A stretch of DNA of 58,277 nt, from positions 1-58,277 of the forward strand of contig JAQXIE010000048.1 in NCBI GenBank assembly GCA_029007645.1, given 5' to 3'. The notes under the pieces are model-generated. The model saw only the letters and a program-made list of their open reading frames with translations. It was not told the origin of the DNA and searched no databases. The translations under genes and the position numbers were made by a program. Position 1 is the stretch's first letter; each line of letters opens with the position of its first letter. This document shows, in pieces, positions 45,552 through 53,966 of this stretch. The stretch comes from Bacteroidales bacterium. Its GTDB lineage: Bacteria > Bacteroidota > Bacteroidia > Bacteroidales > Muribaculaceae.

Positions 45552-46516
45552 TAGAAAGCTGATGGTTTGAGCCGGAGTCCGAGCGTCTGGTCGTATCCGA
45601 GCATTATGTTCATGTTCTGCACCGCCTGGCCCGAAGCGCCTTTCAGAAGGTTGTCCTCGGCGCAGGTTATGAGCAGTTTGTCGCCATGTTTCTCGACATG
45701 AATCACGGCCTTGTTGGTATTGACGGCCTGCTTGAGGTCGACGGGATTGTCCGAAACGACCGTAAAGGGAGCGTCGGCGTAGAAATTGTGGTACAGTTCC
45801 ACGGCCTCGTCCTGGCTCAGCGGGGAGTCCAGGGTGGTGATGGCAAAGATTCCGCGGGGGAAATCGCCGCGGACTGGCACGAAATTGAGCCGGGCCTTAT
45901 TGCCGGGCTGCAGTTTTTCGAGGGTCATGCCGATCTCCTTGAGGTGCTGGTGGGTGAAGGGCTTGTAGACGGAGATATTGTCGTTGCGCCAGCTGAAATG
46001 GGTTGTGGCGCCCGGTTTGACGCCGGCACCGGTGGAGCCGGTCAGAGCGGTGATGTTGACATCGCCTTCGGGCAGAAGGCCGGCCGCGGCCAGCGGCAGC
46101 AGCGACAACTGCAGCGCCGTGGCGAAGCAGCCCGGATTCGCAACAAGATCCGCTCCCTTGATCCGGTCGATGTTTACCTCCGGAAGTCCGTAGACATATC
46201 CGTTGCTCTCGTCGCGGAAATCCTGCGCAAGGTCGATGACCTTCAGCCCCGCGGGCCGCTCGTTGGCTGCCCAGAACTCGGTGCTCTTGCCGTGTCCCTG
46301 ACACAGGAACAGCACATCGACCTCGTCGAGCGGATGCGTGTCCGAAAAGCGCAAGTCAGTCTCGCCTAACAGGCCGCCGTGGACATCGGTCACCGGACGA
46401 CCCGCATTGCTGGTGGAGTGCACGAACCCGATCTCCACGCCGGGATGATTGATCAGGAGGCGCAGAAGCTCGCCGGCCGTGTAGCCGGCGCCTCCGATTA
46501 TGCCTGCCTTATTCAC
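45551..46516 (-). CDS. argC: N-acyl-gamma-glutamyl-phosphate reductase
   Basis: NADPH-dependent third step of the pathway. 321 residues, with dinucleotide-binding GIIGGAGYTAGELLRLL at the N-terminus and the catalytic Cys130 in VANPGCFATALQL. Overlaps argG by 8 nt and argD by one. Confidence 0.95.
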   Translation of the reverse strand: MNKAGIIGGAGYTAGELLRLLINHPGVEIGFVHSTSNAGRPVTDVHGGLLGETDLRFSDTHPLDEVDVLFLCQGHGKSTEFWAANERPAGLKVIDLAQDFRDESNGYVYGLPEVNIDRIKGADLVANPGCFATALQLSLLPLAAAGLLPEGDVNITALTGSTGAGVKPGATTHFSWRNDNISVYKPFTHQHLKEIGMTLEKLQPGNKARLNFVPVRGDFPRGIFAITTLDSPLSQDEAVELYHNFYADAPFTVVSDNPVDLKQAVNTNKAVIHVEKHGDKLLITCAEDNLLKGASGQAVQNMNIMLGYDQTLGLRLKPSAF

Positions 46517-47723
46517 TTTTCCCGTTCTTTACCTGATTGTTATGGTATATCTTCATCTGGTTGCCCAGAATCTTGGTGAATCCCTTGACATCCTCGGCGG
46601 TCCAGGCCTTGTTGACCTCGCCGTATTCGCCGAAGTCGGTCTTCATCAGGTCGAAGGGGGAGTCGACGCCGACCAGCGTGTAGCTGAGGGGACGCAGAAT
46701 CAGCTCGACGGTACCGGTGACATTGCGCTGCGAGCTTTCGAGCATCTTCTCGATGTCGCGCATCACGGGCTCGAGGTACTGGGCCTCGTGCAGGAACATA
46801 CCGTACCATGTGCCGACCTGGTCCTTCCAGTACTGCTGCCATTTGGTCAGCGTATGCTTTTCGAGCATCTTGTGGGCGGCGATGATCAGAACCGGACCCG
46901 CGGCCTCGAAGCCCACCCGGCCCTTGATGCCGATGATGGTGTCGCCGATGTGCATGTCGCGGCCGATGCCGAAGCGCGAGCCTATGCGCTCAACTTCGCG
47001 GATAGCCTCGACCTTATCGTCGTATTCCTTGCCGTTGACGGCCGAAATCTCACCCTCCTTGAACGAGATGGTCAGCTTCTCGGGCTCGGTGGCAACCACC
47101 TGCGAGGGATAAGCCTCGTCGGGCAGCGTCTGGTCGGAATGCAGGGTCTCCTTGCCGCCGATCGACGTGCCCCACAGGCCCTTGTTGATGGAGTATTCCA
47201 GCTTCTTGAAGTCGGCCTCGTAGCCGTGCTCCTTCAGGTAATTTATCTCATACTCGCGGGTCAGGGTCAGATCGCGGGTCGGGGTGATGATTTCGATTTC
47301 GGGAGCGAGTATCTGGAACGTCAGGTCGAAACGCACCTGGTCGTTACCGGCACCGGTGGAACCGTGCGCGATGGCGTCGGCGCCGATCTTCTTGGCGTAG
47401 TTGATGGTGGCGATGGCCTGGAAAATGCGCTCAGAACTTACGGAGATGGGGTAGGTGCCGTTGCGCAGCACGTTGCCGGCTACCATGTAGCGGATGCTCT
47501 TCTCGTAGTATTCCTGGGTGATGTCGAGCGTGGCGTGCGATGCGGCGCCCAGACGCCTGGACTTGTCGGCGATGACCTTGAGCTCCTCATCTGAGAAACC
47601 GCCGGTGTTGGCGATGGCCGTGTGTACCTCGTAGCCGAGGTCTTCCGAAAGATATTTAACTGCAAACGAGGTGTCGAGACCTCCGCTGAAGGCCAGCAGG
47701 ACCTTCTTTTTCTTATCTGACAT
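46509..47723 (-). CDS. argG: Argininosuccinate synthase
   Basis: ATP-dependent joining of citrulline and aspartate. 404 residues from MSDKKKKVLLAFSGG at 47723; the open frame upstream of that Met lies inside the GNAT gene and is not protein-like. PP-loop LAFSGGLDTSFAVKYL, GSTGAGNDQVRFDL and EINYLKEHGYEADF are present. Second gene of the arginine operon, 17 nt after the acyltransferase gene. Confidence 0.95.
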   Translation of the reverse strand: MSDKKKKVLLAFSGGLDTSFAVKYLSEDLGYEVHTAIANTGGFSDEELKVIADKSRRLGAASHATLDITQEYYEKSIRYMVAGNVLRNGTYPISVSSERIFQAIATINYAKKIGADAIAHGSTGAGNDQVRFDLTFQILAPEIEIITPTRDLTLTREYEINYLKEHGYEADFKKLEYSINKGLWGTSIGGKETLHSDQTLPDEAYPSQVVATEPEKLTISFKEGEISAVNGKEYDDKVEAIREVERIGSRFGIGRDMHIGDTIIGIKGRVGFEAAGPVLIIAAHKMLEKHTLTKWQQYWKDQVGTWYGMFLHEAQYLEPVMRDIEKMLESSQRNVTGTVELILRPLSYTLVGVDSPFDLMKTDFGEYGEVNKAWTAEDVKGFTKILGNQMKIYHNNQVKNGKSE

Positions 47724-47740
47724 AATGTAATCGATTTTCG

Positions 47741-48358
47741 TTATTTGACGTGAAGGATACGCTTGGCGATGTTCTTCATCTTCAAGACGTAAGGATTGGC
47801 GTGCTTCTCGGCGGGCAGAGGCTCCTCGGGATCGTAGAGCATGCCGGTGCAGAGGCACATGCGCCGGTTGTTGCGCTGCAGGATGTCGTAGTTCCTGCAA
47901 CCCTCGCAACCTCGCCAGAACTCTTCGTCGTCGGTAAGCTCGGAGAATGTGACGGGCTTGTAGCCCATACGTGAGTTTAACTTCATTACGGGCAGGGATG
48001 TCGTAATGGAGAAGAGTTTGGCAAACGGAAATCGAAGTCGAGCCAGCTCGAAAGTTTTCGCCTTGATGGCGCCGGCAAGGCCAAGATGGCGGTATTCTGG
48101 GTCGACAATCAATCCGGATGTAGCCACAAAATCTCCATGACCCCAGCTCTCGATGTAGCTGAACCCTACCAGGCGGTCGCCATGCAGCGCCACGACACTC
48201 TTGCCTCCGTTGATCTTGTTGGCAATGTATTCGGGGGTGCGGTTGGCGATGCCCGTGCCGCGCTGCAACGATCCCTCGTAGATCAGTTTCACGATGTACT
48301 CGGCAAATTTGGCATGCTCGGGTTCGGCATACTTGACAGTGATGTCCTTGATGTCCAT
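47741..48358 (-). CDS. GNAT acyltransferase, probable N-acylglutamate synthase
   Basis: 205 residues. The acetyl-CoA (or succinyl-CoA) binding motif A, GLIVDPEYRHLGLAGAIKAK, lies at about residues 82-101. The C-terminal part carries C151, C154, C168 and C170 (CEGCRNYDIL, MCLCTGMLYD), a possible metal site not usual in GNAT proteins. As first gene of the arginine operon it most likely makes N-acylglutamate; I recall that a B. thetaiotaomicron protein in the same place was assigned N-succinylglutamate synthase by genetic fitness work. Classical ArgA and ArgJ are absent here. Confidence 0.75.
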   Translation of the reverse strand: MDIKDITVKYAEPEHAKFAEYIVKLIYEGSLQRGTGIANRTPEYIANKINGGKSVVALHGDRLVGFSYIESWGHGDFVATSGLIVDPEYRHLGLAGAIKAKTFELARLRFPFAKLFSITTSLPVMKLNSRMGYKPVTFSELTDDEEFWRGCEGCRNYDILQRNNRRMCLCTGMLYDPEEPLPAEKHANPYVLKMKNIAKRILHVK

Positions 48359-48391
48359 TTTGTTATGGTCCGAATAATTGATTGTTATATT

Positions 48392-48411
48392 GAAGTTGTT
48401 CAGTCAACTTC
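48392..48411 (-). promoter_or_regulatory. Palindrome in the arginine operon leader
   Basis: GAAGTTG/CAACTTC, a perfect 7-bp inverted repeat with 6-nt spacer, 33 nt before the first gene. No T-run follows, so it may be an operator or a leader hairpin. The rest of 48412-48540 is AT-rich, without a gene. Confidence 0.4.
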
Positions 48412-48488
48412 TTTGTATTCTTTGTTGGATGCCTTAATCTTAATAGTCAGATTTTACACTGAGAATTCTTTCGTTGGGTATCAAAATA

Positions 48489-48496
48489 CAAAATTA
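48489..48496 (-). promoter_or_regulatory. Putative -7 element for the arginine operon
   Basis: Minus-strand TAATTTTG fits TAnnTTTG; the -33 region is poor. It would give a leader of roughly 125 nt containing the palindrome at 48392-48411. Confidence 0.35.
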
Positions 48497-48540
48497 CAAA
48501 ATAATTTTGGTTTAAGCGTCATAATGATAACAAAATCAAT

Positions 48541-48580
48541 AAAAAAACGACAACGGGAAGGCTTTTGACCCTCCCGCTGC
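48541..48580 (-). terminator. Terminator of the T9SS operon
   Basis: On the minus strand, GCAGCGGGAGGG pairs with CCTTCCCGTTGT (12 bp with G-U pairs; 7-nt loop) and is followed by CG and seven T. It lies 24 nt after the DUF4250 stop. Confidence 0.8.
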
Positions 48581-48603
48581 TATGATTCTGTTTCAATATC
48601 TGC

Positions 48604-48780
48604 TTATCTGAACAGGTTGATCTGCGGCATATAGTCGAAGCCGGCCTGGTGCAGCCGTTCGGTCAAAGCGGTCTTGTCGACCCCTTCGGACGCGCACAGT
48701 TCATCGAGCGTTCCGTATTCGTCGCGCAATTTGGTATTGACGACGCTCAGCAACATAAACGGATCATTGGGAAGTGCCAT
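48604..48780 (-). CDS. DUF4250 family small protein
   Basis: 58 residues read directly: MALPNDPFMLLSVVNTKLRD, then EYGTLDELCASEGVDKTALT and HQAGFDYMPQINLFR. It matches the DUF4250 family, a small helical protein without known function. It starts 8 nt after gldN and precedes the terminator, so it is the last gene of the T9SS operon. Confidence 0.85.
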   Translation of the reverse strand: MALPNDPFMLLSVVNTKLRDEYGTLDELCASEGVDKTALTERLHQAGFDYMPQINLFR

Positions 48781-48788
48781 ATCACAAA

Positions 48789-49907
48789 TTATTTACGTCG
48801 TCGTCGCACGGATCTGTCGGCATTCGAATTTGCTCCCGACGAGCTGCTGCTGCTCTTGATCGATTTCGGTTTGGAACGTTTGCGGCTCGACTTGCGCGAA
48901 CTTTTGGCTTTGGGCAGGTCCTTGGCCGACGCTACGGTGCGCTCGGGGATCGAATCGCCGTTAGCCAATGCCTTGGCTATCTCCTCCTCGCGCTCTTTCT
49001 GCGCCAGATATTCCTCGCGGGTCGGCACCCACATGCCCTTGCCGTAGGTCTTGAGACGGTTGTCGATGCTGTCTTGGGCCCGCTGCATGTCGTCGGGATC
49101 CGGATACATTTGCGCCATCGACAGGTTCCGAAGGTTCTTGGTCTTGTAGATCTCGCCGTCGTACATGCCCAGGGTGAAATAATCGTCCAGACTGTACTGC
49201 GGCAGGTTGTTGTCGTCGGTCAGGAAAACATACTGCTGGGCGAGCCAGGGGCGGAGCTGGTCATAGCGCACCCAGAACATCGGGTAGCGGGCGTCGCCGC
49301 CGAAGTCGCCCGTGCGGTTCAGCACCGGACAGATTGCCTCGACGCGCGTGCGCATACGGTTGGTGCGCTTGTCGAACTCCCATTTCTCGATGATGTAATA
49401 GTTCAGCACCTGGCCCGTGGGCACGTCGGCTTCCTCGATCACATATTTGGGATTGCGCTCGGTCGAGCCTTTGCCCTGCGTATAATAGATACCGAAGCGG
49501 TCGAGCATCTCGGCCACGTTCAGCTTATATTTGTCGGAGAAAACCTCGCGGCCGTCCAGATATTCGTATGCCGGCACTTTGCCGTCGACAACGAGCTCCA
49601 GGATGGTACGGAACAGGTTTTTCTGTCCGTCCACGATATCCTCGGGGAAATAGAGCGGGGTGTTGCCGGGTTTGGAGAGGTCCAGCTGCCGGTAGATTTC
49701 GCGCATGTAGGCCAGGTCGGCGTCATGCGGAGCCTTGACGGTGAAGAAGTCCTGCATTCGGTCGGTGACCCCGGGCTGCGCGGTCTCCGCCTTCTTATCC
49801 TTTGCGGAGCGGCGGCGTACGGTTCCGCCGTTCTCAACCTGCGCGATGGCCGCGATAGCGGCTGCCGACACCAGCCCGATGATGAATATTTTGCGGTATG
49901 CTTTCAT
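48789..49907 (-). CDS. gldN: Type IX secretion periplasmic ring protein GldN/PorN
   Basis: Forms with GldK the periplasmic ring bound to the outer membrane in the T9SS. 372 residues with a signal peptide (KAYRKIFIIGLVSAAAIAAIA) and family stretches MREIYRQLDLSKPGNTPLYF, IFEKWEFD-like IIEKWEFDKRTNRMRTRVEA, and NLPQYSLDDYFTLGMYDG. The last 60 residues form a basic Lys/Ser-rich tail ending in RRRRK. It follows gldM by 5 nt. Confidence 0.92.
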   Translation of the reverse strand: MKAYRKIFIIGLVSAAAIAAIAQVENGGTVRRRSAKDKKAETAQPGVTDRMQDFFTVKAPHDADLAYMREIYRQLDLSKPGNTPLYFPEDIVDGQKNLFRTILELVVDGKVPAYEYLDGREVFSDKYKLNVAEMLDRFGIYYTQGKGSTERNPKYVIEEADVPTGQVLNYYIIEKWEFDKRTNRMRTRVEAICPVLNRTGDFGGDARYPMFWVRYDQLRPWLAQQYVFLTDDNNLPQYSLDDYFTLGMYDGEIYKTKNLRNLSMAQMYPDPDDMQRAQDSIDNRLKTYGKGMWVPTREEYLAQKEREEEIAKALANGDSIPERTVASAKDLPKAKSSRKSSRKRSKPKSIKSSSSSSGANSNADRSVRRRRK

Positions 49908-49912
49908 ATCTG

Positions 49913-51487
49913 TCAGTTAAGCGCAACCTCCATGGGGGAGATGTCGCGGGTGATTCCGTCCGGGCCCTTGGCCTTGACATTGGAGATAAAGAATGATTTG
50001 CCGGGTTTGAGCCGTTTGAACTGCTCGCGCTGGCGCGGCGAGAAGGAGCTGCCGTTGGACACTTCGGGGATGGCGTTGCCCATCTGATCGAAGAATACGG
50101 TATTGAACGAAACCACGGTATAAGTCACGTTGAGGATATCGTCGTCGATAGCTGCGCCCAGGCCGTTGGCGGCCATCAGTGCGGCTTTGGAGATGCGTTT
50201 GGGCGATCCCTTGTAATGCACGGTATTGCCGGATCCGTCCTTGACCGCCAGATAGGGGGTGGGATCGGGTAGTTTGCGCACGCGGAAAGTCATGCTGCCA
50301 ACCGACTGGGTGCGGCCTTCGAGCTGCGCCGATACCGAGATCACCGCCTCGGTGCCGACCTTGCCCGGATGGGCTATCCAGGTGTCGCCGTTGCGTGTCA
50401 GCGTTCCATTGGTCATCGTCGCGCTGATGGCGTTCATCGGCACGCCAGGCACCGAGATCGATATCGGGTTGTTGATGCCGGCATAGAGCACGTTCATCAT
50501 CGTCGGCGAGATCGTGGCCATGGGCTCGATTACGGTGTAGGACGATTTGAAGGGACGCTTGTCGATGCTGCCGTCGCCGCGCGCAACCTCGATATATCCC
50601 GAGAAGTCGTGAGTTCCCACCGCTCCGGGCACGAACTCGTAGAGTCCGTTGGGATTGTTGAGCCGGGCACCGTTCACGTAGATCGTGGGGCGCTGGGTGG
50701 TGTCGATCGCCGCCAGCACGATGTTGGCGGAGTATTTGCCGCCGCGGATTATCATGTTGGAGTTGGGTATGACGTAGGCGTTCAGCTCGTTGACGCGGAC
50801 GTCACCGATGTCCACGCTGGTGATCAGCGACGAGAGAGCCTCGGATTCAGCCTGCCGGATGTCGTTCTGCAGCTTGGTGAGCAGAGTCACTGCAGCCACG
50901 GCGGGCATGTTGTCGAACATGCGCTGTTCCCATGGCAGTGGAGTTACCGAACCGGGAGCCGGGCTGTCCTTGGTCAGAAGCATGTCGGCCACGGTCTTGC
51001 GCTTGTCGGGGTCGGCTATCATCGAGGTGGCCATCCTGCTGTACTCGGCCAGCGAGGCACGCAGCTTGCGGCCCTTGTTGGTGGCCGGATTCAGCATGGT
51101 CACCGAGGAGGCCTCCAGGTCGTCGTTGTTGATTATCTTGTGGTAGTCGCCCTTCGGGCCGTCGGCCTGACGGGCGATCTCGGTCTTGAGCGCCTCGATG
51201 GCGTTGTACAGGGAGTCCGACAGCCCGTGGATCTCCAGTCCACGGCTGTAGGCGTTGCCCGCCTTGGTCGGGTTCTCGCGGTACAGTCCTTCCAGAAACT
51301 CGAACTGCACCTTGTTGCGTGCCGACATGTTGAGGTTGGTGCGGTCAATCCCCTCCTGCACCTGACTGAATCCGTTCAGCACGTCGCTCGACACGTTGAG
51401 CGCCAGCATCGCGGTCAGCACGATGTACATGAGGTTGATCATCCTCTGACGCGGCGACATCCTCGCCACATTATTGCCACCTGCCAT
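49913..51487 (-). CDS. gldM: Type IX secretion motor protein GldM/PorM
   Basis: Inner-membrane protein whose long periplasmic stalk links the motor to the GldK/N ring. 524 residues. One N-terminal membrane helix (MINLMYIVLTAMLALNVSSD) is followed by a helical D1 domain (LYNAIEALKTEIARQADG) and Ig-like beta domains (IYVNGARLNNPNGLYEFVPG, GTEAVISVSAQLEGRTQSVG). It follows gldL by 42 nt. Confidence 0.94.
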   Translation of the reverse strand: MAGGNNVARMSPRQRMINLMYIVLTAMLALNVSSDVLNGFSQVQEGIDRTNLNMSARNKVQFEFLEGLYRENPTKAGNAYSRGLEIHGLSDSLYNAIEALKTEIARQADGPKGDYHKIINNDDLEASSVTMLNPATNKGRKLRASLAEYSRMATSMIADPDKRKTVADMLLTKDSPAPGSVTPLPWEQRMFDNMPAVAAVTLLTKLQNDIRQAESEALSSLITSVDIGDVRVNELNAYVIPNSNMIIRGGKYSANIVLAAIDTTQRPTIYVNGARLNNPNGLYEFVPGAVGTHDFSGYIEVARGDGSIDKRPFKSSYTVIEPMATISPTMMNVLYAGINNPISISVPGVPMNAISATMTNGTLTRNGDTWIAHPGKVGTEAVISVSAQLEGRTQSVGSMTFRVRKLPDPTPYLAVKDGSGNTVHYKGSPKRISKAALMAANGLGAAIDDDILNVTYTVVSFNTVFFDQMGNAIPEVSNGSSFSPRQREQFKRLKPGKSFFISNVKAKGPDGITRDISPMEVALN

Positions 51488-51529
51488 CCTTTATATCGAT
51501 ATATAAAATAATACTGTTCTTGTGTTGTT

Positions 51530-52492
51530 TTAGTCCTGACGCGAGATCGACTCGTCGAACGGGTTGGACTGATTGCTGCCATAGCCTGCGGCGGCTCCCA
51601 TCATCGGGTTCTGCATATTGATGGTCATGGCTGTGATCATCTTCTCGTAGACGGAGTTGAGCTGCTTCATGTAGCGGGCCATCTTCTCGGTCTCCTCGCA
51701 GTAACGGCTGGATTCGCGGGCCGATTTCTCGTACATGTCGCGGATATCCTTCAGTCCGCGGTTCACGCGGTCGATGCTTTCAAGCTGCGACGAGATGCTC
51801 TTGAGCTGAATCTCATAAATGGTGTTCAGTCCGGCGATGTTGCGGTTCAGATCCTCCATCTGGGCCACATATCCGTTGGAATTGGTCGAGATCGTTTCCG
51901 AGTTCTCGGTGATGGCCTTGTAGGAGGAGAGCAGCGTTGCGCTGACCTCGTTGAGGGCCTGGGTGGTCTCGTTGAGGCTCTTCATCTGTTCGGCGATGCC
52001 CTGCATGCCTTCCAGATAGTCCTGCGAAGCCTTGGCGATTTCCTCGCCCTGCTCCAGTTGCTCCTGGCTGACCTGCGGGAAAGCGGCGCCTCCGGGCACG
52101 CCCGCGATGCTGACATGTGTCGCGTCGGTGACGCCCTGACTGGTAACCTCGCCTTCGAACGTGGTGCCTCCGACTCCGTTTATAACCACGCCTGCACCGC
52201 TGCTGAAATCGGGACGGTCCTCCTCGTTCTTGGTGTCAAGCACCGGGAAAACCTCTTCCCAGGCGTACTCCTTGGGAGGACGGTCGAAGGCCGTCAGGAT
52301 GAACATGGCGATCTCTGTGCCCATACCGATGCAGAGCAGAAGGCTGCCGCCCGGCAGGTGAAGAATCTTAAACAGCGCACCCCAGATCACGATGGCGGCG
52401 CCGATGGAGTATGCGAAGTTGAAAAACCTCTGGCCGTTCTCGCCATGAAGGAACCGTTCGATGACGTTGGCGTATTTTCTGATCTTTACCAT
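51530..52492 (-). CDS. gldL: Type IX secretion motor protein GldL/PorL
   Basis: Inner-membrane proton-channel partner of GldM that powers the T9SS. 320 residues: two membrane helices near the N-terminus (FFNFAYSIGAAIVIWGALFK and LLLCIGMGTEIAMFILTAFD, with a Glu inside the second), then a long cytoplasmic part rich in coiled coil. The coiled part is longer than in gliding Flavobacterium and closer to PorL. It begins 1 nt after gldK. Confidence 0.93.
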   Translation of the reverse strand: MVKIRKYANVIERFLHGENGQRFFNFAYSIGAAIVIWGALFKILHLPGGSLLLCIGMGTEIAMFILTAFDRPPKEYAWEEVFPVLDTKNEEDRPDFSSGAGVVINGVGGTTFEGEVTSQGVTDATHVSIAGVPGGAAFPQVSQEQLEQGEEIAKASQDYLEGMQGIAEQMKSLNETTQALNEVSATLLSSYKAITENSETISTNSNGYVAQMEDLNRNIAGLNTIYEIQLKSISSQLESIDRVNRGLKDIRDMYEKSARESSRYCEETEKMARYMKQLNSVYEKMITAMTINMQNPMMGAAAGYGSNQSNPFDESISRQD

Positions 52493-52493
52493 T

Positions 52494-53960
52494 TTATTTC
52501 TTCTTAGTCTTGGTGCCTCGCGCGAAGCCTATCTGCGAGCGCACGTTGCGGAAACCTATGTAGGAACGCTGTTCATTCTGATATTCCCATGCGCGGAGGT
52601 CGGAGCGGATGTTCTGGGCGGCGTCTTTCCAGCTGCCGCCGCGCACGATCTTGCGCTTCATCTTGTAGGGGTCCTCCTTAGCCGCGTCGTAGCGGTATTC
52701 GGGGTTCAGGTCGTTGGTGAGCCGGTCGATGCTCTCGGTGTAGGCCGTCGATGTCCATTCCGAGACGTTTCCGGCCATGTCGTAGACTCCGAAGTCGTTA
52801 GGCTGGTAGGTGCCGACCTGCGAGGTGATGACATGTCCGTCGAGCACGTAGTCGCCCTCGCGGGGCTTGAAGTTGGCGTAGAAACATCCGCGTTCGTCCA
52901 TGGGCAGGGTCTCCTCCCAGGGATACTGGCTCTCGGAGTTGCCTGCGCGTGCCGCATATTCCCATTCGGCCTCGGTGGGGAGACGGTAGGGCTCGATATA
53001 CACGCCCTGACGGCCCAGCGAGCGCTTCAGGTAGTCGGTGAGCCAGTTGCTGAACGCGTTGGCCTGCTCCCAGCTGACGCCGACAACGGGATAGTCGTTG
53101 TAACCGGCATGCGAGAAGTACATACGTGTATAAGGCTCGTTGTACGAATTCTCGAAATCGTTGATCCAGCATGTGGTGTCGGGGTAGACGTTCACGATGT
53201 AGGTGTTCAGGAAGTCATAGTCGCCGGTGAGCGGACGACTGATGGTCTCGCGGACAATGTTGCCCTCCTCGGTCAGATAGGCCGTGTCCTTGGAGATGAC
53301 GGGCATATCGGTGGGCACGGGAAGGTCGGTGTTGTATTCGCGGGTTGCGGGGTCCAGACGGTTGCGGCGCTTGGCTGCGGCCGTATGGTTATAGATCTCG
53401 TACCGGTAGTTCATCTGGGTCGGGTCGAGTTCGCGGCGACCGGTGATGGGGTTGGTACGGTATACGCTTTCGATGGCACGCTCCTCGTCTTCGTTGGGAT
53501 TGCGCCATGGAATGGGTTTGTTCCAGTTCAGATAGGGCTTGATGGGATTGCCCTCTCGGTCCTCCTCGATCTTGAAGGCCTCGTTGCCGCCGTAGGCCGG
53601 GTCGGCAAGACGTTCGCGGATAATGGAGTCGCGCACCCAGAACACGAACTGCTTGTACTTGGAGTTCGTGACCTCGGTTTCGTCCATCCAGAAGGACTCG
53701 ATCGACACGCTGCGGGCATTCTTGCGGATGCCGGCCACGGAATCGTCGGCCGCCGGTCCCATGGCAATGTTGCCGCGGTCGATCAGCACCATCCCGTAGG
53801 GTGTGGGCTCGGCCATGCTGCTTCCGCCCACGCCGGTGACCTCGCCGCCCGAGCCTCCGCGTTTAAGCCCCGAGCACGATGCCGCCAGCATCATCACGAG
53901 ACCCACGGCTGCCAGCTGGCACAGTGCTCCGAATCTCTTTATGTTCAGTGATTTATTCAT
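52494..53960 (-). CDS. gldK: Type IX secretion lipoprotein GldK/PorK
   Basis: Outer-membrane lipoprotein of the periplasmic ring, with a formylglycine-generating-enzyme-like (sulfatase-modifying) fold. 488 residues. Lipobox-type signal (GLVMMLAASCSG, Cys near residue 30), then ESFWMDETEVTNSKYKQFVF, VVGVSWEQANAFSNWLTDYL, RLPTEAEWEYAAR, FGVYDMAGNVSEWTS and VRGGSWKDAAQNIRSDLR. The FGE catalytic Cys pair is not evident, as is usual for GldK. It follows porP by 6 nt. Confidence 0.94.
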   Translation of the reverse strand: MNKSLNIKRFGALCQLAAVGLVMMLAASCSGLKRGGSGGEVTGVGGSSMAEPTPYGMVLIDRGNIAMGPAADDSVAGIRKNARSVSIESFWMDETEVTNSKYKQFVFWVRDSIIRERLADPAYGGNEAFKIEEDREGNPIKPYLNWNKPIPWRNPNEDEERAIESVYRTNPITGRRELDPTQMNYRYEIYNHTAAAKRRNRLDPATREYNTDLPVPTDMPVISKDTAYLTEEGNIVRETISRPLTGDYDFLNTYIVNVYPDTTCWINDFENSYNEPYTRMYFSHAGYNDYPVVGVSWEQANAFSNWLTDYLKRSLGRQGVYIEPYRLPTEAEWEYAARAGNSESQYPWEETLPMDERGCFYANFKPREGDYVLDGHVITSQVGTYQPNDFGVYDMAGNVSEWTSTAYTESIDRLTNDLNPEYRYDAAKEDPYKMKRKIVRGGSWKDAAQNIRSDLRAWEYQNEQRSYIGFRNVRSQIGFARGTKTKKK

Positions 53961-53966
53961 TGGTCG

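Noticed and set aside
52461-53951. 496-codon plus-strand frame opposite gldK
   Set aside because: Antisense shadow of gldK; Val/Gly-rich composition without recognisable motifs.
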